A program made the position numbers and the translations under genes. This document shows, piece after piece, positions 19,149-29,000 of a DNA stretch of 64,000 bases. The notes under the pieces are model-generated. The model was given only the letters and a program-made list of their open reading frames with translations. It had not been told where the DNA came from and searched no databases. Within the stretch, counting starts at the first letter, position 1. Each line of letters opens with the position of its first letter. Origin of the DNA: Calditrichia bacterium (GTDB taxonomy: Bacteria; Calditrichota; Calditrichia; RBG-13-44-9; J075); the NCBI GenBank assembly GCA_028284905.1, contig JANQQU010000077.1:1-64000 (forward strand). Reading direction: 5' to 3'.

Positions 19149-19259
19149 CTACTGTGCGCGGTATAGCTTTTCGTTCGGATCATCCATAAACTTTCTCATA
19201 ATATCCCCCCGATTAAGGAAAATCCAATCTTTTTTTGCAACCGGAAAAGATTTATTGCA
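19149..19259 (-). pseudogene. Short open frame upstream of the KAP gene (leader ORF or gene remnant)
   Basis: Minus-strand frame of 36 codons with no start at its head, ending '...NRGDIMRKFMDDPNEKLYRAQ-stop', in a composition that reads like real protein. An internal ATG at 19199, preceded by GGGGGG with five-base spacing, would give a 16-residue peptide about 100 bases before the KAP start. It could be a leader peptide or the decayed 3' end of a lost gene. Chance is not excluded. Confidence 0.25.
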
Positions 19260-19292
19260 TTATGGCAATAGAACGAGAAAACAAGAGTGGCA

Positions 19293-19895
19293 ATGACAAC
19301 AAAAACGCGTACGAAAACGGATAAGCAAGCGCTGGAAAGAGAACGGCAGCTGATTGATGAGGCCCGGGATAATCCCCATGCTTTCGGGAAGTTATTCGAC
19401 CGCTATCACGATGACATCTACAGCTATATTTTGCATCGCACCGCAAATGTCGCCCTGACTCAGGAACTCACTTCGGATACCTTTTTTAAGGCGCTAAACA
19501 AACTTTGGATGTTTCAATGGAAAGGCGTGCCTTTTTCCGCCTGGCTGTTCCGTATCGCCTCGAACGAAGTGAATGGCTATTTTCGGAAATACAAGCATTT
19601 CCGCACCCGCCGGATCGAAGATTATAAAGACTTGCTGATTGATGAACTCAGTGATGCGGACCGGGAGATGCTGGAAGCAGAAGCGAAACTGGCCGAGGAT
19701 GTCATCTTTGTTGAGTTGCACCGCAGCATCGCCACCTTGAAACCGCGTTACCAGGAGGTTATCACCCTGCGATTTTTTGAGAACAAGAAACTGCTAGAAA
19801 TCGCCAATATCCTCGGGAAATCGGAAGGCACCATTAAATCGCTATTGCATCGGGCAGTAGCCAAGTTGCGGGAAAAAATAGCATTACCGGAATGA
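19293..19895 (+). CDS. RNA polymerase sigma-70 factor, ECF-like
   Basis: A 200-residue sigma factor with region 2 ('FGKLFDRYHDDIYSYILHRT', 'SDTFFKALNKLW', 'PFSAWLFRIASNEV') and region 4 ('LKPRYQEVITLRFFENKKLL', 'EIANILGKSEGTIKSLLHRA'). Regions 1 and 3 are absent, as in ECF factors. It would redirect RNA polymerase to a small stress or envelope regulon. GTG at 19287 is an alternative start. ATG at 19293 is preferred, with AAGAG about seven bases upstream. The next gene, 82 bases downstream, encodes a membrane protein likely to act as its partner. Confidence 0.93.
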   Translation: MTTKTRTKTDKQALERERQLIDEARDNPHAFGKLFDRYHDDIYSYILHRTANVALTQELTSDTFFKALNKLWMFQWKGVPFSAWLFRIASNEVNGYFRKYKHFRTRRIEDYKDLLIDELSDADREMLEAEAKLAEDVIFVELHRSIATLKPRYQEVITLRFFENKKLLEIANILGKSEGTIKSLLHRAVAKLREKIALPE

Positions 19896-19977
19896 AACGT
19901 TGTTCGTTGCTTAACGAAAGCATCTCTTTCGTCCCGATGCTATCAGAGAATTTGGGAAATTATCCCGGAGAGACACG

Positions 19978-21099
19978 ATGAATAAAGAAAAATTTACGAA
20001 AATCCTGGAACAGACCGATCCCCCCCGGCCCATTCCGAATAAACGACGGGCGCAGCTACGGCGGGATCTGCTCAATGCGCCGTACTACCGGAAATCGCAT
20101 TTCTGGCAGCGCTTGTTTAGCAAGCCATATTTGGTTCGGTCATTCGCGACGCTGCTATTATTGCTGGCGATTATTGTTCCCAATATGATTCCCCGGGAAA
20201 TGTCCGCCCGGGAGCTGCTCGCGAATCTGGAGAATGCCTATGATCGCGCTGCGATCGATGGAAAGATTCACTACTTGCAGGTTTATTTGAAGTCATTCAG
20301 CGACAAGATTGCCCCCTATACCGAGCAGCGTTGGATTTATGATAACTACCGACAGTTCCGCGCCCAGGTAAAAGACGCCAAAAGCGGAGAAATTATCGGC
20401 CACACCATCATACGGGGCGATTCCACTTACAATCGCGGCAGCGACGAGAGTTTTATTTACGATATAAAAGTGATGACCGAAACAGAAGTGCCTGCCGGTC
20501 AGCCGAATATAACTGAAGATGTTTTTATCTACAAAAATGACAAAGTCGAAGATAATCTCGATGTGCGCATTTCACCCGCGGACGAGCAAGATCAGAACTT
20601 GTTGGAGATTCTCCTCACGAACAATGCTTTTGATTACCAGGCATTTTCCCGGCAAACCCCGCAGGATGTGATTGCCCGCTTAAAGCAGGATCCGCTTATC
20701 GCTTACGACGGGAAATCGACCGATCCGGAAAGCGGCATCGAACTGGCGATACTCGCCCGGGAAAATCCCAATGGCGGCTACAAATTACAGCTGGAGGATC
20801 ACCCGGAAGTTAAAAAAGATATTCGCCGCATTAGCAGACAGTTAACCCGGGATGGATTGAATGGGCTCGACGAGACAGAAATTCAACGCTATGGAGTAAC
20901 ATCACTGATCTCGCTGGAACTCATTCGGGTCGATGCGGAGAGAAATCGTATCCATAGCATTTTCCATCTCCTGAAACAGGGGGAAACAGTAGTAGAGCGC
21001 TCGGAGCTTTACTTCAGCGAAGAAACTTTTCTCGATTTTGATCCGGTTATTTTTGACCCGAAACGATTTGGCCTTATTCCGGCAGTGATCGAACAATAA
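19978..21099 (+). CDS. Single-pass membrane protein, possible RseB/LolA-like anti-sigma partner
   Basis: 373 residues: a basic cytoplasmic tail of about 48 residues, one membrane helix (about 50-70, 'SFATLLLLLAIIVPNMI'), then about 300 residues predicted in the periplasm. That domain starts 'ARELLANLENAYDRAAIDGK' and continues with beta-rich segments ('RWIYDNYRQFRAQVKDAKSG', 'HTIIRGDSTYNRG') that recall the LolA/RseB sensor fold. Its place directly after the ECF sigma gene suggests sigma sequestration through the short N-terminal tail. No classical zinc anti-sigma motif (HxxxCxxC) is seen, so this role is inference. The start has a CCGGAGAGA Shine-Dalgarno sequence. Confidence 0.6.
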   Translation: MNKEKFTKILEQTDPPRPIPNKRRAQLRRDLLNAPYYRKSHFWQRLFSKPYLVRSFATLLLLLAIIVPNMIPREMSARELLANLENAYDRAAIDGKIHYLQVYLKSFSDKIAPYTEQRWIYDNYRQFRAQVKDAKSGEIIGHTIIRGDSTYNRGSDESFIYDIKVMTETEVPAGQPNITEDVFIYKNDKVEDNLDVRISPADEQDQNLLEILLTNNAFDYQAFSRQTPQDVIARLKQDPLIAYDGKSTDPESGIELAILARENPNGGYKLQLEDHPEVKKDIRRISRQLTRDGLNGLDETEIQRYGVTSLISLELIRVDAERNRIHSIFHLLKQGETVVERSELYFSEETFLDFDPVIFDPKRFGLIPAVIEQ

Positions 21100-21394
21100 T
21101 TTCAACGATCGTCCACTGCGATTCATTGATGGAACGTATTAGATCTAGCATTATCAACAGATATTCCCTGCCGGATTCCGCAGGGCACAGCGTAGTGGTG
21201 AAAAACAGTTTTCAGGCTTAGCACCTTCGGAGATTGTTTTTTTTCTGTGCCATAACTGCCCTGCCGGAATCCCTATTAAGAGACATAAACTTTGAACCGT
21301 GCACATCCAAAGTTTATTCGAGGCTACAAGCACTCGCTTGTTAACAAGAAAAAGAAAAACAGAAAAGAAAATGCAAACCCAAGGAGAACCAGCA

Positions 21395-22801
21395 ATGCAG
21401 TATCGAATAATCATTTATTTACTTTTAATGACCTTAACCATTAGCATGAACTTATTGGCGCAGGATGGCCCGCGCTGGCGCTTTCCGGATTCCCCCACCG
21501 GCAACGCAGCAAAAGCAATTTTAACCGCCATCGACAGTGGCGATGAAGCAACTATCGGAGCGTTTGTCGATAACCATCTCGCCCAAGATATTCTTACCCA
21601 GGTGCCCCGCGAGGAAATCATCGGTATGCTGCGCAGCTTCCATGCTGATTTCGGCAAATTCGAAGTGCCGGACGTCCGCAAAACCGATCCCCATTCCGTC
21701 GCGCTCACCATTGCAACGGAAAGTGGTGAGCGGATGATTATATCCTTTAAAGTCAGCGATCAACCACCGCATCGCATTTCGGACATCGGTGTTGACGAAG
21801 CTGCCGCCGCAAAAAAGAACTTTACCAGCATTGATGAACTGAAGCAATATCTTGAGAAAGAAGCTGCCGCCAATCGGTTCTCCGGTGTGGTGCTGCTAGC
21901 GAAGGAGGGCAAGCCCTTCTTCCAGCAAGCCTATGGGATGGCCGACAAACGTTTTGATGTGCCGAATAAAGTTGATACCAAATTTAACATTGGCTCAATC
22001 AATAAAGAGTTCACTGCGCTGGCAATCGCACAACTAGCTGCTGCCGGGAAAATCAATCTGCAAGACAAAATCAGCAAATACTTGCCGGATTTCCCGAAAG
22101 AAAAGGCTGATAAAATTACCGTTTCCCATTTGATGCACCATCAATCCGGCCTCGGCCATTATTGGCAGGCGGGACAAGAGCTCGGTTGGAGAAACCTGCG
22201 CACCCTACAAAGCCTCTTCGAGGTTGCTAAGGATCAGGAGCTGGCATTTGAACCCGGAACGAGTCAGCGCTATAGCAATTCCGGCTACGTAGTACTAGGC
22301 GCCATTATCGAGGCAGTTAGCGGGCAGAGTTACGACGACTATGTGCAGGAACATATTTTTCAACCGGCAGGGATGACTCACACCGTCGCCTATGAAGCGG
22401 ATCATGTTGTTAAGAATCTTGCCACCGGATATACCAATCAATCCCCGGAGGGCAGTGCAGGAGAAGGCTATCAGTATAACAATTTTTTCACGCATTCGAT
22501 CAAGGGTAGCCCAGCTGGTGGCGGTTACTCCACAGCGCAGGACCTCCTGAAATATGACATTGCGAAAAAGTCTGGGCGCTTGCTCCTGAAAAAGCCGGAA
22601 GGCGCGGATCGCGTCAGCAGTAATGGCGGTGGTTTAGGCATTGCCGGCGGCTCATTCGGCATTAACGCTATTCTCGAATCCGATTGGGAATTAGGCTATA
22701 CGGTTGTCGTTTTAAGCAATTATGACCCACCAACCGGCGAAGAGCTCGGCCTGGAGATTATGACCTTGTTGCGGGATAAACAGCCGATGAGTAGCAGGTA
22801 G
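21395..22801 (+). CDS. Secreted serine hydrolase (class C beta-lactamase/PBP fold)
   Basis: 468 residues with a signal peptide (cleavage near NLLAQ, residue 21). An N-terminal module of about 120 residues resembles NTF2-like domains found in front of such hydrolases. The catalytic domain (about 150-440) has SxxK as 'FNIGSINKEFTALA', YxN as 'QRYSNSGYVVLG' and the 'MHHQSGLGHYW' segment, with 'GIAGGSFGINAIL' near the end in place of a textbook KTG. Likely a periplasmic or secreted esterase or peptidase, not a true beta-lactamase. The start at 21395 was chosen because AAGGAG lies eight bases upstream; the longer frame from 21299 lacks a signal peptide. Confidence 0.88.
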   Translation: MQYRIIIYLLLMTLTISMNLLAQDGPRWRFPDSPTGNAAKAILTAIDSGDEATIGAFVDNHLAQDILTQVPREEIIGMLRSFHADFGKFEVPDVRKTDPHSVALTIATESGERMIISFKVSDQPPHRISDIGVDEAAAAKKNFTSIDELKQYLEKEAAANRFSGVVLLAKEGKPFFQQAYGMADKRFDVPNKVDTKFNIGSINKEFTALAIAQLAAAGKINLQDKISKYLPDFPKEKADKITVSHLMHHQSGLGHYWQAGQELGWRNLRTLQSLFEVAKDQELAFEPGTSQRYSNSGYVVLGAIIEAVSGQSYDDYVQEHIFQPAGMTHTVAYEADHVVKNLATGYTNQSPEGSAGEGYQYNNFFTHSIKGSPAGGGYSTAQDLLKYDIAKKSGRLLLKKPEGADRVSSNGGGLGIAGGSFGINAILESDWELGYTVVVLSNYDPPTGEELGLEIMTLLRDKQPMSSR

Positions 22802-23204
22802 GGACTTTGTTTGGTTTTACGCAAATGTATTCGTGCAAGCTAACGGCGTTATTTCTGCGTTGGCGCTGATGTTTGGGGGTATTCTGTGTGACGCAAATGT
22901 TGATTGTATACGAATTTGCGTGCTTATATGCGTTGGCGCCACGGAGAACATGGTTCCGCTTCGCTAATTGTCGCGCTCCTACGTCGCTGATGGTTCCGCT
23001 CCCTTTGGTCGCTAATGGTTAAAAGAAAATACATCTAGCATATTAGCCATTAGTGACCAAAGGGAACGGAACCATTAGCGACCATCGGGAGCGGAGCCAT
23101 ATTGCTGTGAGCGCCAACGGGCGAAGTTTTACTCTACAAAGACAAATTCACCCGCGACAAAACAGAATACCGATAGCCATCAGCGACCAACGGGAGCGGA
23201 ACAA
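22802..23204. other. Gene-free stretch with dispersed repeat copies
   Basis: About 400 bases after the serine hydrolase. It holds full repeat copy 2 (22921-23101), a loosely related lead-in at 22810-22920, and a further single word at 23178-23206 (CAGCGACCAACGGGAGCGGA). No coding frame of note. Confidence 0.75.
22921..23101 (+). repeat. Dispersed palindromic repeat, copy 2
   Basis: Counterpart of 14881-15062 in the same orientation. The core inverted repeat is 22991-23018 with 23047-23074, 28 bp with two mismatches. Outer ends also pair loosely (TGCGTTGGCGC near 22929 and GCGCCAACG near 23110). Confidence 0.9.
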
Positions 23205-23537
23205 TTACTCCGGATGAAATACAAAAAAATCGATATACAGCCAGATCACCCGGGAATATTGAAAGAATACCGGGATGGATAAAATTAACAACAATACAGT
23301 GGTTCCCAGAATAAGTCCAAACGGATAGCCGGCGAATATCATCCCGATCCACACTGGTCCAATAATAAAAATCGCTAAAAACCAATTTATAAACATCGCG
23401 CCGGTGTAATAACCTTCCTCCCGTTCAAAATTCATCTTACATTTCGGACAGATATCATTCATCTGAAACCAGCTTCGGAAGAGTGCGCCCTCGCTACAGC
23501 GCGGACAGCGTCGTTTCAATAAGGATAAAATTTTCAT
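23205..23537 (-). CDS. DUF983-family zinc-ribbon membrane protein
   Basis: A 110-residue protein starting with a four-Cys zinc ribbon ('RRCPRCSEGALF' and 'ICPKCKMNFEREEGYYTGAM') followed by two membrane helices ('FINWFLAIFIIGPVWIGMIF' and 'ILGTTVLLLILSIPVFF'). This arrangement is diagnostic of DUF983. The cellular role is unknown. AGGAAC about ten bases upstream supports the start. It is isolated between a repeat region and a divergent gene. Confidence 0.88.
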   Translation of the reverse strand: MKILSLLKRRCPRCSEGALFRSWFQMNDICPKCKMNFEREEGYYTGAMFINWFLAIFIIGPVWIGMIFAGYPFGLILGTTVLLLILSIPVFFQYSRVIWLYIDFFVFHPE

Positions 23538-23647
23538 TGCTGAAAGTTCCTGTTTTTTTGCGGGAATTTAGGTAATATTGCCATACCCGGGAAGCACTTT
23601 TTCAGATACATTTGCAGCAGGAACTTCTATATAAGAAAGGATTAATA

Positions 23648-24088
23648 ATGAGCGATGTCGCAACGATTGATGCAATTATTAAGGCTTTATACGACGTCAT
23701 TTCCGGGCCGGCCGGGCAGGCGCGGGACTGGGAGCGGGACCGCAAGCTCTTTTACCCTGGAGCGCGTTTGATCCGCACGGTCATCAATGATGCCGGGCAG
23801 CCGGAAGCCCAGGTAATGGATGTTGAAAGCTACATTGAAAGTGCTGAGCCTTATTTGCTCGCCAATGGCTTTTTTGAAATAGAAACTGCCCGGCAGACAG
23901 ATATATTTGGTAACATTGCCCAGGTGTTCAGTACTTATGAGGGGCGGCATAAAGCCGATGATCCCGAACCTTTTAAACGCGGTATCAACAGTATTCAGCT
24001 ATACCATGACGGGAAGCGTTGGTGGGTAATGAATATTTTGTGGGATAATGAGCGGGAAGGAAATCCGTTACCGGAAAAATATCAGTAA
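23648..24088 (+). CDS. SnoaL/NTF2-like fold protein
   Basis: A 146-residue cytoplasmic protein with the pattern of NTF2-like proteins: helical start ('IDAIIKALYDVISG'), 'RDWERDRKLFYPGARLI', then beta strands ('AQVFSTYEGRH', 'INSIQLYHDGKRWWVMNILW'). Many such proteins bind small molecules or act as isomerases or hydrolases. No catalytic set can be named here. The ATG at 23648 has AAAGGA upstream and is preferred to 23612. It ends 16 bases from the convergent hydrolase gene. Confidence 0.75.
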   Translation: MSDVATIDAIIKALYDVISGPAGQARDWERDRKLFYPGARLIRTVINDAGQPEAQVMDVESYIESAEPYLLANGFFEIETARQTDIFGNIAQVFSTYEGRHKADDPEPFKRGINSIQLYHDGKRWWVMNILWDNEREGNPLPEKYQ

Positions 24089-24104
24089 GCAATTCTGACG
24101 ATTA

Positions 24105-25901
24105 TTAACGGCCGACCTGGGCGTTTATCCAATTGCTGATTTCCGTGAGGGCCAATGGTGCAAAGGTCTCTTCGATACTGCCATATTCCGAAGGCGCGCC
24201 ACTTTCGCAGGTTTGGAAAAGATGATTGAGTCCCGGCAATTCTTTTAAAGTATATGCCGTGTTTCCACCGCTTTTTAATGCTTCCCCGATTGCGCTCAGG
24301 TTTTCCTTGGGCGGCACTTGTAAATCCTTCTCACCATTTATTGCCAGCACCGGGCAGCTGACATTTTTTAGGGCATTCGCCGGTTCATAGCTTAGAAAGA
24401 AACGAAACCAGGGGGTCATTACCGCATCGATATTGGTTTCGATTTGCGCTTGCGTTACACCGGCTTTTTCGTATTCAAGCTTTACGGATTCGGGCATCTC
24501 TTGCCATTCCGCCGAAATGAAATCGAGAATTTTGCTTTTCGCCAAAGCGTTCTCCGGCGTTGTCTTCACAGTGTTGTAAATAAACGCTGACAATTTTCGA
24601 TCAAACGCAATCAATGTTTCGCCGGCACCATTTGCTTGCTGGATTAATGCGGTTTGCATGTAAAGGATTTCTTCCCCATTGACGCCGGGACCCGCCAGCA
24701 AAACGATAAAGGCAACGTCATCCGATTGAGCCGCTACCATCGGGGCAATCAAGCCACCTTCACTGTGCCCGATCAGCCCAATCTCTGCATGTCGCACGTC
24801 GTCACGACTTTTCAGGTAAGCGACACCGGCGAGTACATCACTGGCAAAATCTTCCGATGTAGCGCTGGAAAAATCGCCGGAAGATTCACCAACACCCCGG
24901 TCATCCACGCGTAAAACTGCAATGCCGGCACGTGTCAGATGATCCGCCAGCACCAGAAAAGGACGATGCCCCAGCAGGGTTTCATCGCGATCCTGCGGAC
25001 CGGAGCCGCTGATGAGTAGAACAGCCGGGAATCGTCCCTCCTTCTCCGGCCGGGTAAAAGTGCCGGCAATATGAATGCCGGCGCTGTCGTTATTATAGGC
25101 AACTTCTTCCTGAAAATAAGGATACGGTGCTTTCGGATGCTGCGGACGGTTTAATTCGCTCGCTTTCTCCACAGGCCCTAATATCAAGGGCAGCTGCTGC
25201 CCGCCCTGATGCCAGGAACCCTTGATCTCGGAAAAATCCGCATTCACTGTTCCCTCAAAATAGCCGCCAACCCCGGCAACCTCCAGGCGAATTTTCTGGT
25301 CGCTGAATGTCGCTTTGCTGACCATAATTCCCCGTGCGCCCTGATCCGGACTGTCCATTTTCGCTTTTATGTTTCCATCCGCATCAACATCTAAATGAAA
25401 CACCAGTCGCAGTGTAACTCCGGCATTGAGCAAGCCTTCCCAGATACCATTTAGTTTCTTTACATTGGGATCATTCTTCGCAGATTGATCGGCAGGTTTC
25501 ATCGCACGTTCATGGGTTAAATTTAACGGCAATGAGCCACCGCCCTGCGACCAGGTACCTTTCAAATGATTAAAATCCGCATCGAATTCCCCTTCATACT
25601 TCCCATCGATTGATGCAACTTCCAACGAAAAAGAATTACCTGCAGCATGCACTTTACTTACCGGGATGCCGCTGGTGCCCTGATCGGGGCTCCCCATGGT
25701 TGCGGTAAATTCGCCTGTCTCAGATTTTTCCAGGTCGATAATAATGCGCATCTCCACGCCATTCACATTGAGCTTTCCCTGCCAGCGGCCGGCAATATCC
25801 TGGGAAATAGCAACATCCTGTCCCCAGGCCATTTGCCCCAGTGCAATGGCAGCCAGCATAAAAAAAGCAAATACAAGTCTGATTAATGTCCGGACGGTCA
25901 T
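24105..25901 (-). CDS. Secreted alpha/beta hydrolase with two N-terminal beta repeats
   Basis: 598 residues. Signal peptide ('RLVFAFFMLAAIALG', cleavage near AWGQ), then two similar modules of about 115 residues ('IAGRWQGKLNVNG'...'GTWSQGGGSLPLNL' and 'LNGIWEGLLNAG'...'GSWHQGGQQLPLIL'), then an S9-like alpha/beta hydrolase. Catalytic residues are the Ser in 'LIGHSEGGLIAP', the Asp in 'NGEKDLQVP' and the His in 'LPGLNHLFQ'; 'GSGPQDRDE' forms the oxyanion region. Likely a periplasmic or exported esterase. The start at 25901 has GGAG eight bases upstream; the frame from 25937 adds 12 residues and spoils the signal peptide. Confidence 0.88.
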   Translation of the reverse strand: MTVRTLIRLVFAFFMLAAIALGQMAWGQDVAISQDIAGRWQGKLNVNGVEMRIIIDLEKSETGEFTATMGSPDQGTSGIPVSKVHAAGNSFSLEVASIDGKYEGEFDADFNHLKGTWSQGGGSLPLNLTHERAMKPADQSAKNDPNVKKLNGIWEGLLNAGVTLRLVFHLDVDADGNIKAKMDSPDQGARGIMVSKATFSDQKIRLEVAGVGGYFEGTVNADFSEIKGSWHQGGQQLPLILGPVEKASELNRPQHPKAPYPYFQEEVAYNNDSAGIHIAGTFTRPEKEGRFPAVLLISGSGPQDRDETLLGHRPFLVLADHLTRAGIAVLRVDDRGVGESSGDFSSATSEDFASDVLAGVAYLKSRDDVRHAEIGLIGHSEGGLIAPMVAAQSDDVAFIVLLAGPGVNGEEILYMQTALIQQANGAGETLIAFDRKLSAFIYNTVKTTPENALAKSKILDFISAEWQEMPESVKLEYEKAGVTQAQIETNIDAVMTPWFRFFLSYEPANALKNVSCPVLAINGEKDLQVPPKENLSAIGEALKSGGNTAYTLKELPGLNHLFQTCESGAPSEYGSIEETFAPLALTEISNWINAQVGR

Positions 25902-26014
25902 TTCGTTTTCTCCACATTTTGGTTCTGGTTTCGACAATATACTGCTTTTACCCGGAAAGAGGAGCGTTATTCAAGAGAGAAATATATTTTTGAAAAAAAG
26001 AGGGAGAGGAGATT

Positions 26015-29000
26015 TTAACCGCCGGTGTTGTTCCGAATTGTTTCCAGCAATTCTCCGATCTGAATCGGCTTGGAGATGTAGGCATCCATACCGGCGCGGC
26101 GGCAACGCTCCATATCACCCTTCATCGCATTGGCGGTCAACGCAATAATGGGAATATGCCGGCGGGTGTTTTGCTCTTCCAAACGAATCTGAATCGTCGC
26201 CTCGATGCCATCCATTTCCGGCATCTGCATATCCATCAAAATAAGATCGTAATTGTCTTGCCTCAGGGCACTCAGCGCCTGTCGACCGTTGGAGACAATC
26301 TTCACCGTGTATCCGTTTTTCTCCAGCAAGCGACGGGCCAACCGCTGATTAATTTCATTATCTTCCGCAATCAGAATGTGCAGCGGCCGGTGCTTACCGT
26401 TTTTATGGATTTGCGGTGCTGGGGCAGGCGTTCTTTTCGCGGTCAAAACCTTTTCCGGCAGTTCCTGACTTGTTTTTACCGTGGCAACACCCAGGCGAGC
26501 AGTAAACCAAAAAGAAGCGCCATTTCCTTCTACGCTATCGACGCCAATGCTGCCGCCCATCAGTTCTGCCAACTGTCGGGAAATTGCAAGTCCCAGCCCG
26601 GTACCACCGAACTTGCGGGTTGTAGATGAATCCGCCTGCGAGAAACTTTCAAAAATGACTTTCTGTTTATCTTTAGGAATGCCGATACCGGGATCTTTTA
26701 CAACAAATTTAATCACCGCCTGTTCTGCGCTGGCCTCCACCAACTCCGCGGTCAGAGAAATATGCCCACTGCCCGGCGGGGTGAATTTTACAGCATTACT
26801 ACCAAAATTGAGAAGAATTTCCCGGATACGGGTGGGATCGCCAATTAAATAACGGGGCAAATTTTCCTCGGTTTCCACATAGAAGGTGAGCATTTTTTCA
26901 TCGGCCTTCGGCGTCAGGATACTGGCCACACTTTGCAGCATTTCCATTAAATCAAAAGAGAGAGATTCCAGCTCCAGTTTGCCCGCTTCAATTTTCGAGA
27001 AGTCGAGAATATCATTGATAAGCTTCAACAAAATCTGCGCACTATCCCGAACCGTAGTAGCGAATTCCTTTTGTTCCCCGGTTAAGCTGGTGCGAAGCAG
27101 AAGTTCATTCATCCCAACGATCCCATTCATCGGGGTGCGGATTTCATGACTCATATTGGCTAAAAATGCCGACTTCGCCTGGTTCGCTTCTTCGGCAAGA
27201 TCTTTTGCTTTCAGCAACTCCCGCTCTGCTTTCTTTCGCTCCTTGATTTGCTTTTCCAGCACTTCATTGGTCAGCTTCAGCGTCGCTGCCTGGGCGGCAT
27301 AGGCATCCTTTTGCCGCTGCAGTTGCCGGGTACGGTCCGAAACCATATCGGCCAGATGTTCTTTTTCCCGTTCCAGGCGCACCGATCGCCATTGGACAAT
27401 ACCGGAAATAAGAAAAACAACAAATCCGGCATAAATGAAATACGCCCACCAGGTTAAATACCATGGCGTGGAAATTCGAAAGTTGTAGACGGCCGCTTCG
27501 CTGATCACACCGTAAACATCCCGCGCTTCGACCCGGAAATGATAATCACCGGACGGCAGGTTCGTATATGCTTTTTTCGCTTCCTTCTGCCAGTTGGACC
27601 ACTTTCGGTCAAATCCGTCGAGGAAGTAACGATACTCCGTGCGCGATTCATCGCAATAGGCCGGGGCAGCAAATTCGAAAGCCAGCGCGTTTCCCTTGGC
27701 CGGTAATATGTTCGGCGCTCTGTTTTCCGCCGTATCTGCATTTTGCCAACCATGAAAGATAGTGGTATCTTCGTTAACGGTAACTTCGCTGATGTATGCC
27801 TGAAAGGGCATGCGCCCACCGTGGGGTACCGTCTGGTCAAAACGAATCAATCCTTCGATAACTCCGCCAAACCAAACGACATCTTCATGCAGTGGATCCG
27901 GGTAGATACTGTACAGCTCGACCCCGGAGATGCGATTCAGCTCATGCCCATCAATCTCATAACGCCCTGCGGCATCACGACGCAGCAAGACGGTTTTGGT
28001 GATGCCATCCGGCGTGCGGTAATGCATCCAGAAGTTCCCCTTACCCGCCGGAACGAAAAAATTGATGAAGACATTTGAATCAGCAAAGGCTTCTCCGAAA
28101 TAGTTACTTTGCTGAAACCGTTGCTCAGTCTCGTTGTAATAAAAAAGTCCCCGATCGCTGCCAACCAGAATGGTATCTTCGCTGTTATAAAGTGTGTAAT
28201 GTTTTAAATCCGCCGCAACGGTAAAATAAACAATACTCGGCGCACCACTGTCGTCTTCCGGAATTACCCGGACAATATTTTTATAATCGGAATGGATCCA
28301 GAGCGTGCCATCGCTGGTTTCGCGGATATCGCGGATTCGATCGACGGCGGCATCGACAATCTTCCCCTGGTCTTGCCAGCGGCCATTTTCATAGGAAAGC
28401 ACCGCCAGACCTTCACTTAACCCGGCATAGATTTTCTCCGGGGTATTCGGCGATTGATAAAGAGTAAACACTTCGTAGGTTTCATCGGAGATTAGTTTCG
28501 GTGCCGTTCCGGATAGATCATAAATCCCCTGCAGCGTGCCAGCCAGCAAATGATCGCCGGTGGAGATTAAGGCCCAACAGGAATGCTCCAGCCCGGCAAC
28601 CTCTTCCAGATAATGAAACTGCAATAGCTGCGAATAGCGGCTACGCCGGTTCAATGGTACCTGGCGCAAGCGATAGAGGGTAGTGCCGACTGTCAGGTAG
28701 AGGCGATCTTTATGGCGGGCAATCCGATAGACGTAATTATCGACGCCGGACATTTTATCGAAGATGCTGAAGGGCGAAGGCACTGCCACCCGGGCGATAC
28801 CGCTATTCATGGCAATCCAGAGATGATCGTCCGCGGCGCGGTAAACGTGATATGTCGTATTCTCATCCAGGCCGCCATATTTATCCAGCAGTCCGTGAAT
28901 GCTGCCATTGCTATCGATAATCACAACCCCTTTTTGCAGGGTAGCCAGGGCATAAAATCCATTCGCCAGGGTTGTGCCGCTGTAAATTTTTCCGGTGGCT

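Noticed and set aside
14881-23101. Composite transposon bounded by the 180-bp repeats
   Set aside because: The repeats encode no transposase, no target duplication was seen, and the genes between look like ordinary chromosomal ones. Kept only as a repeat-flanked block.
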